The notes beneath the pieces were generated by a model. It worked only from the letters and a program-made list of their open reading frames with translations, was not told the DNA's origin and ran no database searches. This document shows, piece after piece, positions 1-8,148 of a DNA stretch of 25,624 nt. The stretch is taken from NCBI GenBank assembly GCA_900128395.1, contig LT649451.1:1-25624 (forward strand). The letters run 5' to 3'. Made by a program: the position numbers and the translations under genes. Position 1 is the stretch's first letter, and the number at the start of each line of letters is the position of its first letter. This DNA comes from Stramenopiles sp. TOSAG23-2. Taxonomy: Eukaryota > Sar.

Positions 1-742
1 GTTGGAATAAAATTTATTTAAAAAAAGATAATTGTATTTTTTTGTATCTTCTTTTTCATCGGTGTTTGTGTATGTCGTTGTAATTATCATTTACAACACA
101 TCTTTTTTTCTAATTTCCATCAATTTTAAGGACTCAATAAAAAATGTCGTCTGGATCTGCTGGTGAAAATATTTTTTCTTCAGTTTTTGTGTAGCATGTA
201 CATACCATTGAAAAATGAAAAAAAATTAGGAAATCGAAAACAAAATCTGCCGTTCATAGTCGCTAGCAGGCAGATAGCATCGGAATATGTTACAACATCA
301 TCACAGGAACAAGAGGTGTTTCCCACCAACCATCACACACACACCAGAATTAGCACAGCAATGGCCTTGTCGGCCTTGCCTGCTTGGGCAAAAAGCAGAA
401 CGAAAAAGAACTAAAATTAACACTACTCATTATGAAAAAAAAAGTGCCCATGACTACAACAATTTTGATCTCAACCAACCCTACATCTCATTTTCTTCTT
501 CTTCCTCCCATCAATATATAGAAAAATGAATTGAAACACATTTGTTAGAGAGAGGTGTGTGTTTGTTTGTCTGTCTGCATGATATTTGGACCTACATTTT
601 ATACATCGTAGTAACAACATATATATATATATACATACATACATCTTGTATAGTTAATATAGAGAAATAACATTAGCGAGTTAATAGTTGCACAAATCTT
701 TTCTCGATACAACACAAACAACAACATATTATTGTATTTATC
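1..742. other. Intergenic region upstream of eIF3L
   Basis: Mostly AT-rich non-coding sequence. A patch at about 240-415 is visibly less AT-rich and holds short open frames without a recognisable product. A weak two-exon gene model is listed separately at 144-414. The last roughly 200 bases, with (AT)n and A/C-rich stretches, look like the promoter and 5' UTR of eIF3L. Confidence 0.6.
144..414 (+). CDS. Candidate spliced microgene (two exons), unrecognised
   Basis: An ATG at 144 in good A-rich context opens a frame (MSSGSAGENIFSSVF) that meets TAG at 192. A GT donor at 189 (GTGTAG) and an acceptor ending at 306 (CACAG, then G) would remove 118 bases, close to the 117-base intron in the monooxygenase gene of this window. 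Joining 144-188 to 307-414 keeps phase 0 and yields about 50 residues ending in a basic tail (SRTKKN). I recognise no family and no domain. The alternative is chance: a 16-codon dead-end ORF beside non-coding sequence. The exon 2 patch is less AT-rich than its surroundings, which mildly favours coding. Confidence 0.25.
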
Positions 743-2497
743 ATGACGGATTTAAATAATGCACCAATGCCATCCACGCATGATGCTTCTTACAATTTGA
801 ACGCTTCAACAAAAGAGTTTTTTACTACTTTTTTCAATGCATTTAATACAGCTAATTTACCTGAATTAAGACAACATTATTTCTTTGGATTCAATGAATT
901 ACAAGATAAATATTACAAAGATATCCCATGGCCTGATGAAACTGCTATTGCACCATTATGTAGTGACAATTCTTTTTTCCAAATGTTATACAAAGAGTTA
1001 ACTATGAGACATTTACATGGTTTAAAATTAGCAACTGTGAACGATAGGATTGATGGATATTATCATTTTTTAGAAATGTTTGATTTTATATTGCAATGGG
1101 GAAATGAAATGCCATATCAAATACCATTAGAATGGCTGTTCGATATCATCAATGAATTTGTATATCAATTTCAAGCATATTGGCAATATGTAGGCCGTTC
1201 AGCAGACCTTGCGCAAGAAGATATTAAAATTATTGAAGAAAATCCAGATGCATGGAAACCTAGTTTGGTATTATGGTATTTACAAGAGTTACAAGCAGCT
1301 TCTGTGATCAAAGAAGCGATTGTTGCTGATCGTGATGGAAAGCCCTTGCCAGAACGCCCAAATCAAATCCTGCATATGCTTGGTTACTTTGCCATTATCG
1401 GTGAATGCAGAGTACATTTGATGATTGGGGATTACATTAGTGCATTAAAAGCTGTGGATGTCATTGATTTCTCACAACCTGGATTATTTTCACGTGTACG
1501 TACATGCCACGTGATGTTGTTTTATTGCACCGGATTTGCATACATGATGTTGAAACGATTTCATGATGCAACCAGAATATTTGGCACAATGATTGTATTT
1601 TTACAACGTGCGAATCGACAAGCTGGCAATGTGTTTCAAAAATTCGTAAAGAAGAAGCACGACCAAATGCTTCATTTATTGGCATTGATGCAAAGCGTAT
1701 CAAGTGATTTAAAAGTAGATACTTCCGTACAAAAAAAAATCAATGAAGTGGTTGAAAATACATTTGGTATACAAAGTACCGAAGAAGGGGTTTATAAAAA
1801 AGCATATGAATCATTATTCAAATATGGTGGTCCAAAATTCATCATTCCATCTAAACCAGATTATACGAAAGTTAGCACAACCAATAGTTACGATGAAGCA
1901 AGATTTGCACAAAGCAAGCCATTTATTAGTGAATTATGTGAGCGTAAAAATGTAAATGAAATTGCATTTTACTTAAAATTGTACACAACTGTTACAATTA
2001 AGAAATTAGTCACATTGTTAAGTAAAGATACAGATAAAGAACCATTGACAGAGCAAAAAGTGATTTCACGTTTGTTATGTTTGAAAAATAAATCAATGGA
2101 TACCATTTGGAAAAGCGGCAGTCCATTATCTGGTAAAAAAATATCAACTGGTGAAGTGCATTTTTATATAAAAGGCGAATCAGTTCATATCACAAATACT
2201 GATAAATTAACTGATAAAAGCAATTCATATATTGGACGTTATTTTATTGAACATACGCAAAATTTTGATAAAGTTACGACGGATATTCAAAATTCATGGG
2301 AAGGCTGTGCGCCATTACCATTCAATGCGCGTAATATTAGTAATAGACGCGGTGGTAACAACAATAGGGGTAAAGGTAGACGTGGGCGTGGAAGAGGCAG
2401 AGGTCGAGGTGGGCGTGGAAGAGGCAGAGGCAGAGGCAGAGGTGGACGTGGTAGGTTTAATAATAATCGTAATTTCAATAATAAAAATTCATGGTAA
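743..2497 (+). CDS. EIF3L: Eukaryotic translation initiation factor 3 subunit L, with RGG tail
   Basis: A component of the eIF3 complex, which holds the 40S subunit and mRNA during cytoplasmic translation initiation. The 584-residue product follows eIF3L along its length. There is a conserved middle block (residues about 204-290, with MLGYFAIIG, GDYISALKAVD and a FAYMMLKRFHDATRIF segment), then a VYKKAYESLFKYGGPKFI block, then a C-terminal PCI region (about 330-520, with AFYLKLYTTVTIKKL). Usual length is about 560; the excess is a C-terminal tail of Arg/Gly repeats (about 534-571) followed by an Asn-rich end. The ATG at 743 follows an A/T-rich leader and no upstream in-frame ATG is apparent. 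The gene is intronless. The family call is secure from conserved order and spacing; the RGG tail as an RNA-binding or arginine-methylation site is inference. Confidence 0.95.
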   Translation: MTDLNNAPMPSTHDASYNLNASTKEFFTTFFNAFNTANLPELRQHYFFGFNELQDKYYKDIPWPDETAIAPLCSDNSFFQMLYKELTMRHLHGLKLATVNDRIDGYYHFLEMFDFILQWGNEMPYQIPLEWLFDIINEFVYQFQAYWQYVGRSADLAQEDIKIIEENPDAWKPSLVLWYLQELQAASVIKEAIVADRDGKPLPERPNQILHMLGYFAIIGECRVHLMIGDYISALKAVDVIDFSQPGLFSRVRTCHVMLFYCTGFAYMMLKRFHDATRIFGTMIVFLQRANRQAGNVFQKFVKKKHDQMLHLLALMQSVSSDLKVDTSVQKKINEVVENTFGIQSTEEGVYKKAYESLFKYGGPKFIIPSKPDYTKVSTTNSYDEARFAQSKPFISELCERKNVNEIAFYLKLYTTVTIKKLVTLLSKDTDKEPLTEQKVISRLLCLKNKSMDTIWKSGSPLSGKKISTGEVHFYIKGESVHITNTDKLTDKSNSYIGRYFIEHTQNFDKVTTDIQNSWEGCAPLPFNARNISNRRGGNNNRGKGRRGRGRGRGRGGRGRGRGRGRGGRGRFNNNRNFNNKNSW

Positions 2498-2883
2498 AAA
2501 GTTAGGTGAATGTTAATAAAAATATATGTGTGTTGTGGATACATATTATATATACTCGTACAAAAAGAAGGGACAAGAAAAAGAGAGAGAGGAGTGTGTG
2601 ATTTTTTTGTGTGCCCATATCTTTTTGAATATATCTCTCATATTATTAGCATCCATATATGTATGCATACACCGGTCATAAATTTTAATAATTTTTTATT
2701 TATTATTACTATTTTCTACTTACTATAAAGTACTAAAATGCACTACATTTTAATTTGTATGTTGTATTTTTTCGTATGATATTTTAAAATTAATAGATAA
2801 CTTTATACATATAGATAGATACATTGTATACAAAAATAAATATACGCATATGGATATAGAGAAATATATTATTGATTATTAGA
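2498..2883. other. Intergenic region between eIF3L and the membrane protein
   Basis: AT-rich, holding the eIF3L 3' UTR (AATAAA-like strings around 2514) and the leader of the next gene. It contains many TATA-like strings and the short uORF at 2850. No other gene is visible. Confidence 0.6.
2850..2882 (+). promoter_or_regulatory. uORF ending one base before the main ATG
   Basis: ATG at 2850 opens a 10-residue peptide (MDIEKYIIDY) stopped by TAG at 2880-2882. One base later comes the main ATG at 2884. This tight stop-start spacing would fit termination-reinitiation, but it matters only if the transcript starts upstream of 2850, which cannot be seen here. Confidence 0.35.
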
Positions 2884-3942
2884 ATGAATAATGATGTTAA
2901 TGAAAATAACAATCATGATGACAATGTAGAAATAGGAGAAGCTAAAACTCATGAAGATAATAATAATGATGAAGAAATTGGTGAATCTGGTTCTATTATT
3001 AATCGTATATGGAATGTAACAAATGATATCACTAATGCCAGTTTTTCTGCAACGGGTGACGTTGCAAGGTTTGCTGTCAATACCTTGTTTGACACTGGGA
3101 ATGTCATTGTACAAAATGTAATACGCAGGAATGCTACAAGCGATGAGGAAGTTATAGCGACAACACAACAGCAACAACAGCCAAATGCTGATGATAGCAA
3201 TGAGGAAAAAGTTGAAATTCCAGCAATACAAATCCGTGTTGTAGATGAAACGAATGTTGAAGCTGTTGCTAGGAGATCAGACAACCCCATCGTTATATCG
3301 GCTGGATCTCCAAACCGGCATAATCATCGGCGTATTCGACGGTTACGACAGCAACAAATTGAACGTCGCCAAGCTTCAGAAACTAATAATCTCCAACTAC
3401 CACCAAACGAGGAATTGCTTAGTGCATTTTTTTTCTTTGTACTCTCCTCGATTCCTATTGCCTATATTGTTACGATCATATGGTCTTTCATCACTTTAAT
3501 TAATTCTTCTTTATTACAAACACCTTTGCTTGATACGTATAAGATATTAGATATGCTTTTATTTTTTGATTTGTTGTTAATGTTTCAAGCCTTTGCTTTT
3601 CTCGTAATGTTAATTGCATATAATTTATGTAATAGCCCATCTGATTTTTTTTGTTGCTGTATTGAAAGAGGACAAGATGCGGGTAGGAGACGAGGTCTAT
3701 TTGGTGATGATCGCGATTGTTGTTTGTTATGGTTTTTCTTTGTTGCAACAATGGGAATGAATTTTTTGATTGTCATTTTTGGTACCATTATAAGCATTTT
3801 TACAGGATTTTCCTCTGAACCGGAAATTTGTGATCCTTTCTTGTACAATATTGCTGTTTTAAATTGTGTATTGGGTTTTGGTGTGAATTTATGTTTTTGT
3901 TGTGCAAGTAGTGGTAATTATTTTTTGCAAGAGCGTGGATGA
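2884..3942 (+). CDS. Predicted four-helix membrane protein, unknown family
   Basis: I do not recognise this 352-residue protein. The N-terminal half (about 1-175) is hydrophilic: Asn/Asp/Glu-rich at first, with a segment of about 40 residues that could form an amphipathic helix (around IWNVTNDITNASFSATGDVA), then a Gln run and an Arg-rich stretch. The C-terminal half has four hydrophobic segments at about 178-203, 222-249, 278-306 and 320-342. A CCC cluster after the second segment is a plausible palmitoylation site; further cysteines sit at the ends of segments 3 and 4. There is no signal peptide, so the first half is probably cytosolic. The start is the ATG at 2884; an upstream in-frame TTG at 2872 has no support. 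The mixed polar and hydrophobic layout argues for a real gene; function is unknown. Confidence 0.8.
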   Translation: MNNDVNENNNHDDNVEIGEAKTHEDNNNDEEIGESGSIINRIWNVTNDITNASFSATGDVARFAVNTLFDTGNVIVQNVIRRNATSDEEVIATTQQQQQPNADDSNEEKVEIPAIQIRVVDETNVEAVARRSDNPIVISAGSPNRHNHRRIRRLRQQQIERRQASETNNLQLPPNEELLSAFFFFVLSSIPIAYIVTIIWSFITLINSSLLQTPLLDTYKILDMLLFFDLLLMFQAFAFLVMLIAYNLCNSPSDFFCCCIERGQDAGRRRGLFGDDRDCCLLWFFFVATMGMNFLIVIFGTIISIFTGFSSEPEICDPFLYNIAVLNCVLGFGVNLCFCCASSGNYFLQERG

Positions 3943-4616
3943 GTGTATATAGTGGATGGGTAAAAATAAAATATATGATGTGTGTGCGTAAAAATTTTAC
4001 GTACGTAATGAAACTTGCGCTTTATAATAATCGTTTTGCTTTAAAGATATATAGTATAATTAATGCATTAACTTATTTTTTAATTTACTCAAATGATAAT
4101 TCCTACGAACGTACTCTCCAGAAAGAATGTACAATAACTGGAGACAAAAGAGTTCATTGAAATCCACAGAGTGTGCCAACATTTTTAAGATGTAAAAACA
4201 TTGGTGGAGGTAAATAGATGCAATTAACACATTATATGCATCAATTGAAAACCGTGTATTGTTCAAAGGTGTGTGATACATCGTACCGTGGTAGAGTATA
4301 TCGTGATCCTTCTTGCATATACTTCATTCGTACAGTTTAGAGTGCAATGAATATGACTCGCATAAAAGTCAGTAATCGGCACAAGGTTGTGTAAAGATAT
4401 TTGGGCATCAGAACTGCGAAAAATATTATGTCTTATATTTTGTATATCAGTATCATATATTATGATATATAAAATGTTCTCTTATATTATATACATTGTA
4501 TTTAAAAAATATTATATTACAGAATTTTAACCATCATATATTACAGAACACATAAACATATCATATGCATACGCGCGTACATCATTTTTTGGAGCTCTCT
4601 CTCTCTCTCTCTTGCT
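3943..4616. other. Convergent intergenic region
   Basis: Lies between two converging genes. The part at 3985-4145 is related to sequence at 13150-13291 (listed as a repeat). 4200-4430 is less AT-rich and more complex in base order but has no long ORF. 4430-4560 is very AT-rich. A (CT)n run lies at about 4596-4613, next to the stop codon of the Impact gene. Confidence 0.6.
4073..4145 (+). repeat. Dispersed intergenic element, copy 1, with stem-loop
   Basis: Shares an 18-base block (TTATTTTTTAATTTACTC), then ATGATAATT, CTCTCCA, a GAAT.CAAT core and AACTGGAG in the same order and orientation with 13208-13291. It contains the arms TCTCCAG (4115-4121) and CTGGAGA (4138-4144) around a 16-base loop. 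The arms persist in shorter form in the other copy. Both lie in convergent intergenic regions. Confidence 0.55.
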
Positions 4617-6719
4617 CTACCATTTATCAAGATCACCACCATCATTACCTCTAGAACTATTGACAGAGCTACGATTGGTCATACGTGAATTTACTCTAAC
4701 ACTACTCCTTTTATCTTGGCCACTTTTTCCTCTGCTCCTATTACTACGGCGAGAATTTTTATTATTATTTGATCGATATGTATTACGTCCTCGTATACTT
4801 GAACCATCTTCTGTATTTGCTCTAACATCAATACGATTTAAACGAGGAACATTTGCACGAGCAGGACCGACATCATTTCTTTCATACAATGGAGCAGTCA
4901 CAGGTTTTTTCATTGGTGTTTTCCCCATCACACGTGAAACCTCTAAACCTTGTCCTAATGTTAATTTACGCGGCACGACACTAACAACTTCTCTTCCTTT
5001 GTGTAATTCCACATAACCACCATTTCTTTCATGTGCACCACTTGGTGGTTTGATACCAGCTGTAATAAAATCAAATTGTTGCACAACTTTAATGCACCAT
5101 GTTAACATATTTGCTGCGAATAATGAATGACGACGAATACGTTCAGGAGCAAAATTACGTTCCATCAATTCATTACGTACACAATCAATATCATCCATCG
5201 GTACTTGCGATGGGTCTAATAAAACAATTTCTCGCAAAAATGTATCGGATGACATCATTTCCCTACATCCAGGCCATGAATTGTCTTCATATCCTAAAAT
5301 TTTACACACACAAAAAAAAACACGATGAACCAATTCATTTGGTCGGATAATATTTCTTGTTTCATCTAATTCTTTTCTCGTAAAATTGGGTAATTCTATT
5401 TGTCCTAAATTATCAAATCCACTCGCACGTGGATTGTCACTTCCATTTGGTTTAATTGGCCCATGTAATGGTATACCACCTTTTTCTGCTAAAAAATGAT
5501 TTGGGCGTCCAGCTTTTTCTCCAACATAGAATCCATTTACTAATTTACCTTTTGGAAAATTTTCCATGGTATCTGCTTGCATAATAATTGGCTTCATTGG
5601 TTGTGTTGGTCGGTTTATTTTGAACATTGCACGTGCGCGTGCTTCAGCATATGCTTCAGCAAAATTTATTCCTTTAAATGAATTATTATTATTATCATTT
5701 TTATTATAATTATTATTACTACTAGTACTTCTACCTCCTCCTGGTTGTTGTTGAATGTTATTACTATTGTCATTGTTATTGCTCATTTCTTCCCCAGCGC
5801 TAGATGATATTTGCCCACTCATTACATTTCCACTATTTGATGTACCATCACCACCACTTTGTGACATATTTTGAGAATTATTCGAATCAGATGGAAACAT
5901 TACAGATGAACTTGGTATACCATTTGAAATGGTATTATTACTAACATTGGATCCTACAAAACTTGTGGAGGAGGGATTATTATTATTACTATTATTATTG
6001 CTATTGCTATTTTTCAACGATTCTACATAACATTGTTCTAAAACAGATTTTGCCTCTTCTAAATATATACGATATCTAGCTGCCCCTAATCGACCTTTCA
6101 TTCCATCATCCCATGCAGTTACAACTAAAACAACATTTTGTACTTCCCAACGTTGTAATAAATATAATAATTTATCACCTACGCCAGGATCATTGCCATC
6201 ACTACGACCTTCTAAAATTGTTGCTTCTTCGTTCATACCACCACCGTCCCCATTTTCGTCCATTGCACCTGCAGCTGCATTAATAGCCAAACGATACGCG
6301 CACGGGTTGCTTGTTGATAAGGACCATGGCGGTGATTGTGATAATTGATTAATCACATATTCCACATCTTCCAAATATCGCACAGGAGCTGCATGTCCTT
6401 GAAACTTTGTTTTTTTCCATATTCTTGTTTCACCATGTGTTATTGGTATTGCAAATTCAGATTGTTTCAAAGACATTGATAATTTACATATAGCTGCATG
6501 GTCTTTATATTGTTGTACTGGTATATCTTGCATGCATACACCGCATTTAACTAAAAATTGAGAACCTAAAGATTGTATCATATGTTTTCCTTCGTCAACT
6601 TTATTACATTGTTGTTGGGAAATATTAATATTATCATTATTATTCACGTTGTTATTATTACCATCACCAGGTTCTTGATTTTTATATTCATATTGATTTA
6701 AATTGCCAGTCGATGCCAT
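4617..6719 (-). CDS. Zinc-finger / Impact-domain protein with dynein-stalk-like C-terminal region
   Basis: A 700-residue product. After an Asn-rich start comes a C2HC finger (C59, C62, H74, C78). Residues about 104-230 fit the Impact (UPF0029/YIH1) domain: FQGHAAPV, a helix, NPCAYRLAI, a GVGDKLLYLL segment in place of the usual GTAG-helix block, then VVLVVTAWDDGMKGRLGAARY matching the family's VVVTRYFGGIKLGAGGL pattern. Residues about 236-355 are Asn/Ser/Gly low complexity. Residues 457-556 (VCKILGYEDNSWPGCREMMS, FLREIVLLDPSQVP, ANMLTWCIKVVQQF) resemble the stalk-base region of dynein heavy chains, where a similar order of W, FL, LLE-D and W occurs. The tail is Arg/Ser/Asn-rich and basic. Impact proteins usually bind GCN1 and restrain GCN2, but the normal N-terminal RWD domain is absent, so that role is not implied. 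The zinc finger and Impact call are good; the dynein resemblance is by eye. Confidence 0.75.
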   Translation of the reverse strand: MASTGNLNQYEYKNQEPGDGNNNNVNNNDNINISQQQCNKVDEGKHMIQSLGSQFLVKCGVCMQDIPVQQYKDHAAICKLSMSLKQSEFAIPITHGETRIWKKTKFQGHAAPVRYLEDVEYVINQLSQSPPWSLSTSNPCAYRLAINAAAGAMDENGDGGGMNEEATILEGRSDGNDPGVGDKLLYLLQRWEVQNVVLVVTAWDDGMKGRLGAARYRIYLEEAKSVLEQCYVESLKNSNSNNNSNNNNPSSTSFVGSNVSNNTISNGIPSSSVMFPSDSNNSQNMSQSGGDGTSNSGNVMSGQISSSAGEEMSNNNDNSNNIQQQPGGGRSTSSNNNYNKNDNNNNSFKGINFAEAYAEARARAMFKINRPTQPMKPIIMQADTMENFPKGKLVNGFYVGEKAGRPNHFLAEKGGIPLHGPIKPNGSDNPRASGFDNLGQIELPNFTRKELDETRNIIRPNELVHRVFFCVCKILGYEDNSWPGCREMMSSDTFLREIVLLDPSQVPMDDIDCVRNELMERNFAPERIRRHSLFAANMLTWCIKVVQQFDFITAGIKPPSGAHERNGGYVELHKGREVVSVVPRKLTLGQGLEVSRVMGKTPMKKPVTAPLYERNDVGPARANVPRLNRIDVRANTEDGSSIRGRNTYRSNNNKNSRRSNRSRGKSGQDKRSSVRVNSRMTNRSSVNSSRGNDGGDLDKW

Positions 6720-7432
6720 GATGGAGTATATATATATAATAAAACAAAGAGAATTATTACGTATTAAAATTTATCGTAGTAATAATAATAGTAATAATCA
6801 GGAAACGTTTTTGTTTCTTTCTGTATGTATCTGCAGTGTTTTCTGGAGGGGATACACAATTTTTAATTTTATCGTTTTTTTTTTTTTATAACGTTTCTTT
6901 CTTCCACAAGTTGTTGCACAACAACCTTAACCTAAAAAAAATGCTGGAATAATTGCCAGGAATGCTGGAATGCCTGGAATGCCAGAATGCCATTTGAATG
7001 CTGATGTCATGCTATCTGATTTCTGATTGAATTTTTTTTTTCCGCGATTTCTACCTCCTGGTACTGTACCTTCTGGCCTTCCTCCTATCAATTTTATACT
7101 GAAATGGAAATTGTGCAGGACAAAAAATGAACCTTTTCAACCAACATCTCCCGATAATAAAACAAAAAACCACAAAAAAACTACCTTGGTACTTGAAGTA
7201 AATATAGGATGTAAATAGCATTAGAAAGTTAATGACGATATATATTTTTTGTTTATTTTTTTGACAAGTAATTGTGATAGACGACACAAAAGAAAGAAAA
7301 ACAATATATCGATACATCATATATAGAAAAGAAACAATAAGAAAGACAGATAGTGTGTGTTATTAAAAAATAACAAACAGAAAAAAACTGTAAACGACGA
7401 GAGATAGCAATTGTAATAACAATAAAAAAGAA
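6720..7432. other. Intergenic region between divergent genes
   Basis: AT-rich, with a small hairpin (GTTGTTG-CA-CAACAAC) near 6910, a CCTTAACCT string near 6924 and the 9-bp repeat array at 6942-6991. Short ORFs here lack credible starts or composition. The last 200 bases look like the leader of the small cysteine protein. Confidence 0.55.
6942..6991 (+). repeat. Degenerate 9-bp repeat array (GGAATGCCT type)
   Basis: About five imperfect copies of a GGAATGCCT-like unit (GGAATAATT, GGAATGCT, GGAATGCCT, GGAATGCCA, GAATGCC). The reverse complement of the same unit forms an array at 7886-7925, so the two arrays face each other across the small gene. Confidence 0.75.
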
Positions 7433-7759
7433 ATGGGTGGATCCGAACCAACAATGATATCAAGAGCAAAGATAGAAATGTGCCGCCCTGCTGCAACAAC
7501 ATTAAGACGTATAAAAACTACACAATCAAATTTGTGTGATATGAAATCAACAACAAATGTATTTTTAGCGAGTCATTGTAAAACATGTAATAAACGATCT
7601 TGCCCAATCTGTATTCCTAAATTCAATCAGCCATTAGCATTAGAAGAATTCGGTAAGAAGCGTGAATCGGTATCAATTGAATTCAATCGTCTCGTTGATA
7701 TCAGAGTAGATAAACAGAAATACAATACTGATGAATTCATCTTTTCTCTTGAATTGTGA
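7433..7759 (+). CDS. Small CxxC-x4-CxxC protein, unknown
   Basis: A 108-residue product with no family I recognise. The N-terminal third is basic and Thr/Arg-rich. A compact motif, H48-C49-x2-C52-x4-C57-x2-C60, could hold one zinc ion or an Fe-S cluster. The C-terminal part alternates charged and hydrophobic residues (EEFGKKRESVSIEFNRLVDI) and reads as folded protein rather than random translation. The ATG at 7433 sits in an A-rich leader (AAAAAAGAA before ATG), the same context seen at other starts here. It is flanked by inverted 9-bp repeat arrays. It could also be one exon of a larger gene, but no good splice partner was evident. Confidence 0.6.
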   Translation: MGGSEPTMISRAKIEMCRPAATTLRRIKTTQSNLCDMKSTTNVFLASHCKTCNKRSCPICIPKFNQPLALEEFGKKRESVSIEFNRLVDIRVDKQKYNTDEFIFSLEL

Positions 7760-8148
7760 TTAAACTCTTCTTCGTGTGTCGTTGCTGTCGTTGGGGTTAA
7801 AATCATCATCATCATCGATCAAAAAATTATACAAATTTTTCAACATACAATTTTTCCAGGTTTTTTTTACCAGGTTTACATTTTTCCGGGCATTCCAGGC
7901 ATTCCAGGCATTCCAGCAGGCATTCATCAACAAAAAAGAAAATAAAATGCAAAAAAAAAACAAAAAAGCAAGGTGCCAAGTGCAAAAATGCAATATATAA
8001 AAAAAAATATATATATATTTAAAAGTAAAAATATATATATTTTATACCTCCTCAATAAATATTTCATATCATATATCATATATGAATATACAACTATAAC
8101 ACACGCCTCTCCTCACGCTTAATAATAATAATATATATATATATAAAC
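7760..8148. other. Intergenic region with second repeat array
   Basis: Holds an ATC triplet run (about 7803-7816), a CCAGG/T-rich stretch, the 9-bp array at 7886-7925 and then very AT-rich leader sequence ending in (AT)n just before the next ATG. Reverse-strand reading of the array gives a Asn-Ala-Trp repeat peptide that is an artefact. Confidence 0.55.
7886..7925 (-). repeat. 9-bp repeat array (GGCATTCCA), inverted relative to 6942-6991
   Basis: Three near-perfect tandem copies of GGCATTCCA followed by CAGGCATTC. It is the reverse complement of the array about 0.9 kb upstream. The pair encloses the 7433-7759 gene. Confidence 0.75.

Noticed and set aside
2287-2544. Reverse-strand ORF of Pro/Leu/Arg repeats
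   Set aside because: It is the antisense reading of the eIF3L RGG-coding repeats; composition is purely repeat-driven.
2872-2883. TTG-start N-terminal extension of the membrane protein
   Set aside because: Non-ATG start in a nuclear gene with a good ATG four codons downstream.
4612-5016. Forward-strand ORF of 134 codons
   Set aside because: Lies antisense to the C-terminal coding part of the Impact-domain gene, Leu/Arg-rich with no motif.
7760-7993. Reverse-strand ORF with an Asn-Ala-Trp repeat
   Set aside because: Translation of the 9-bp repeat array; flanks are low complexity.
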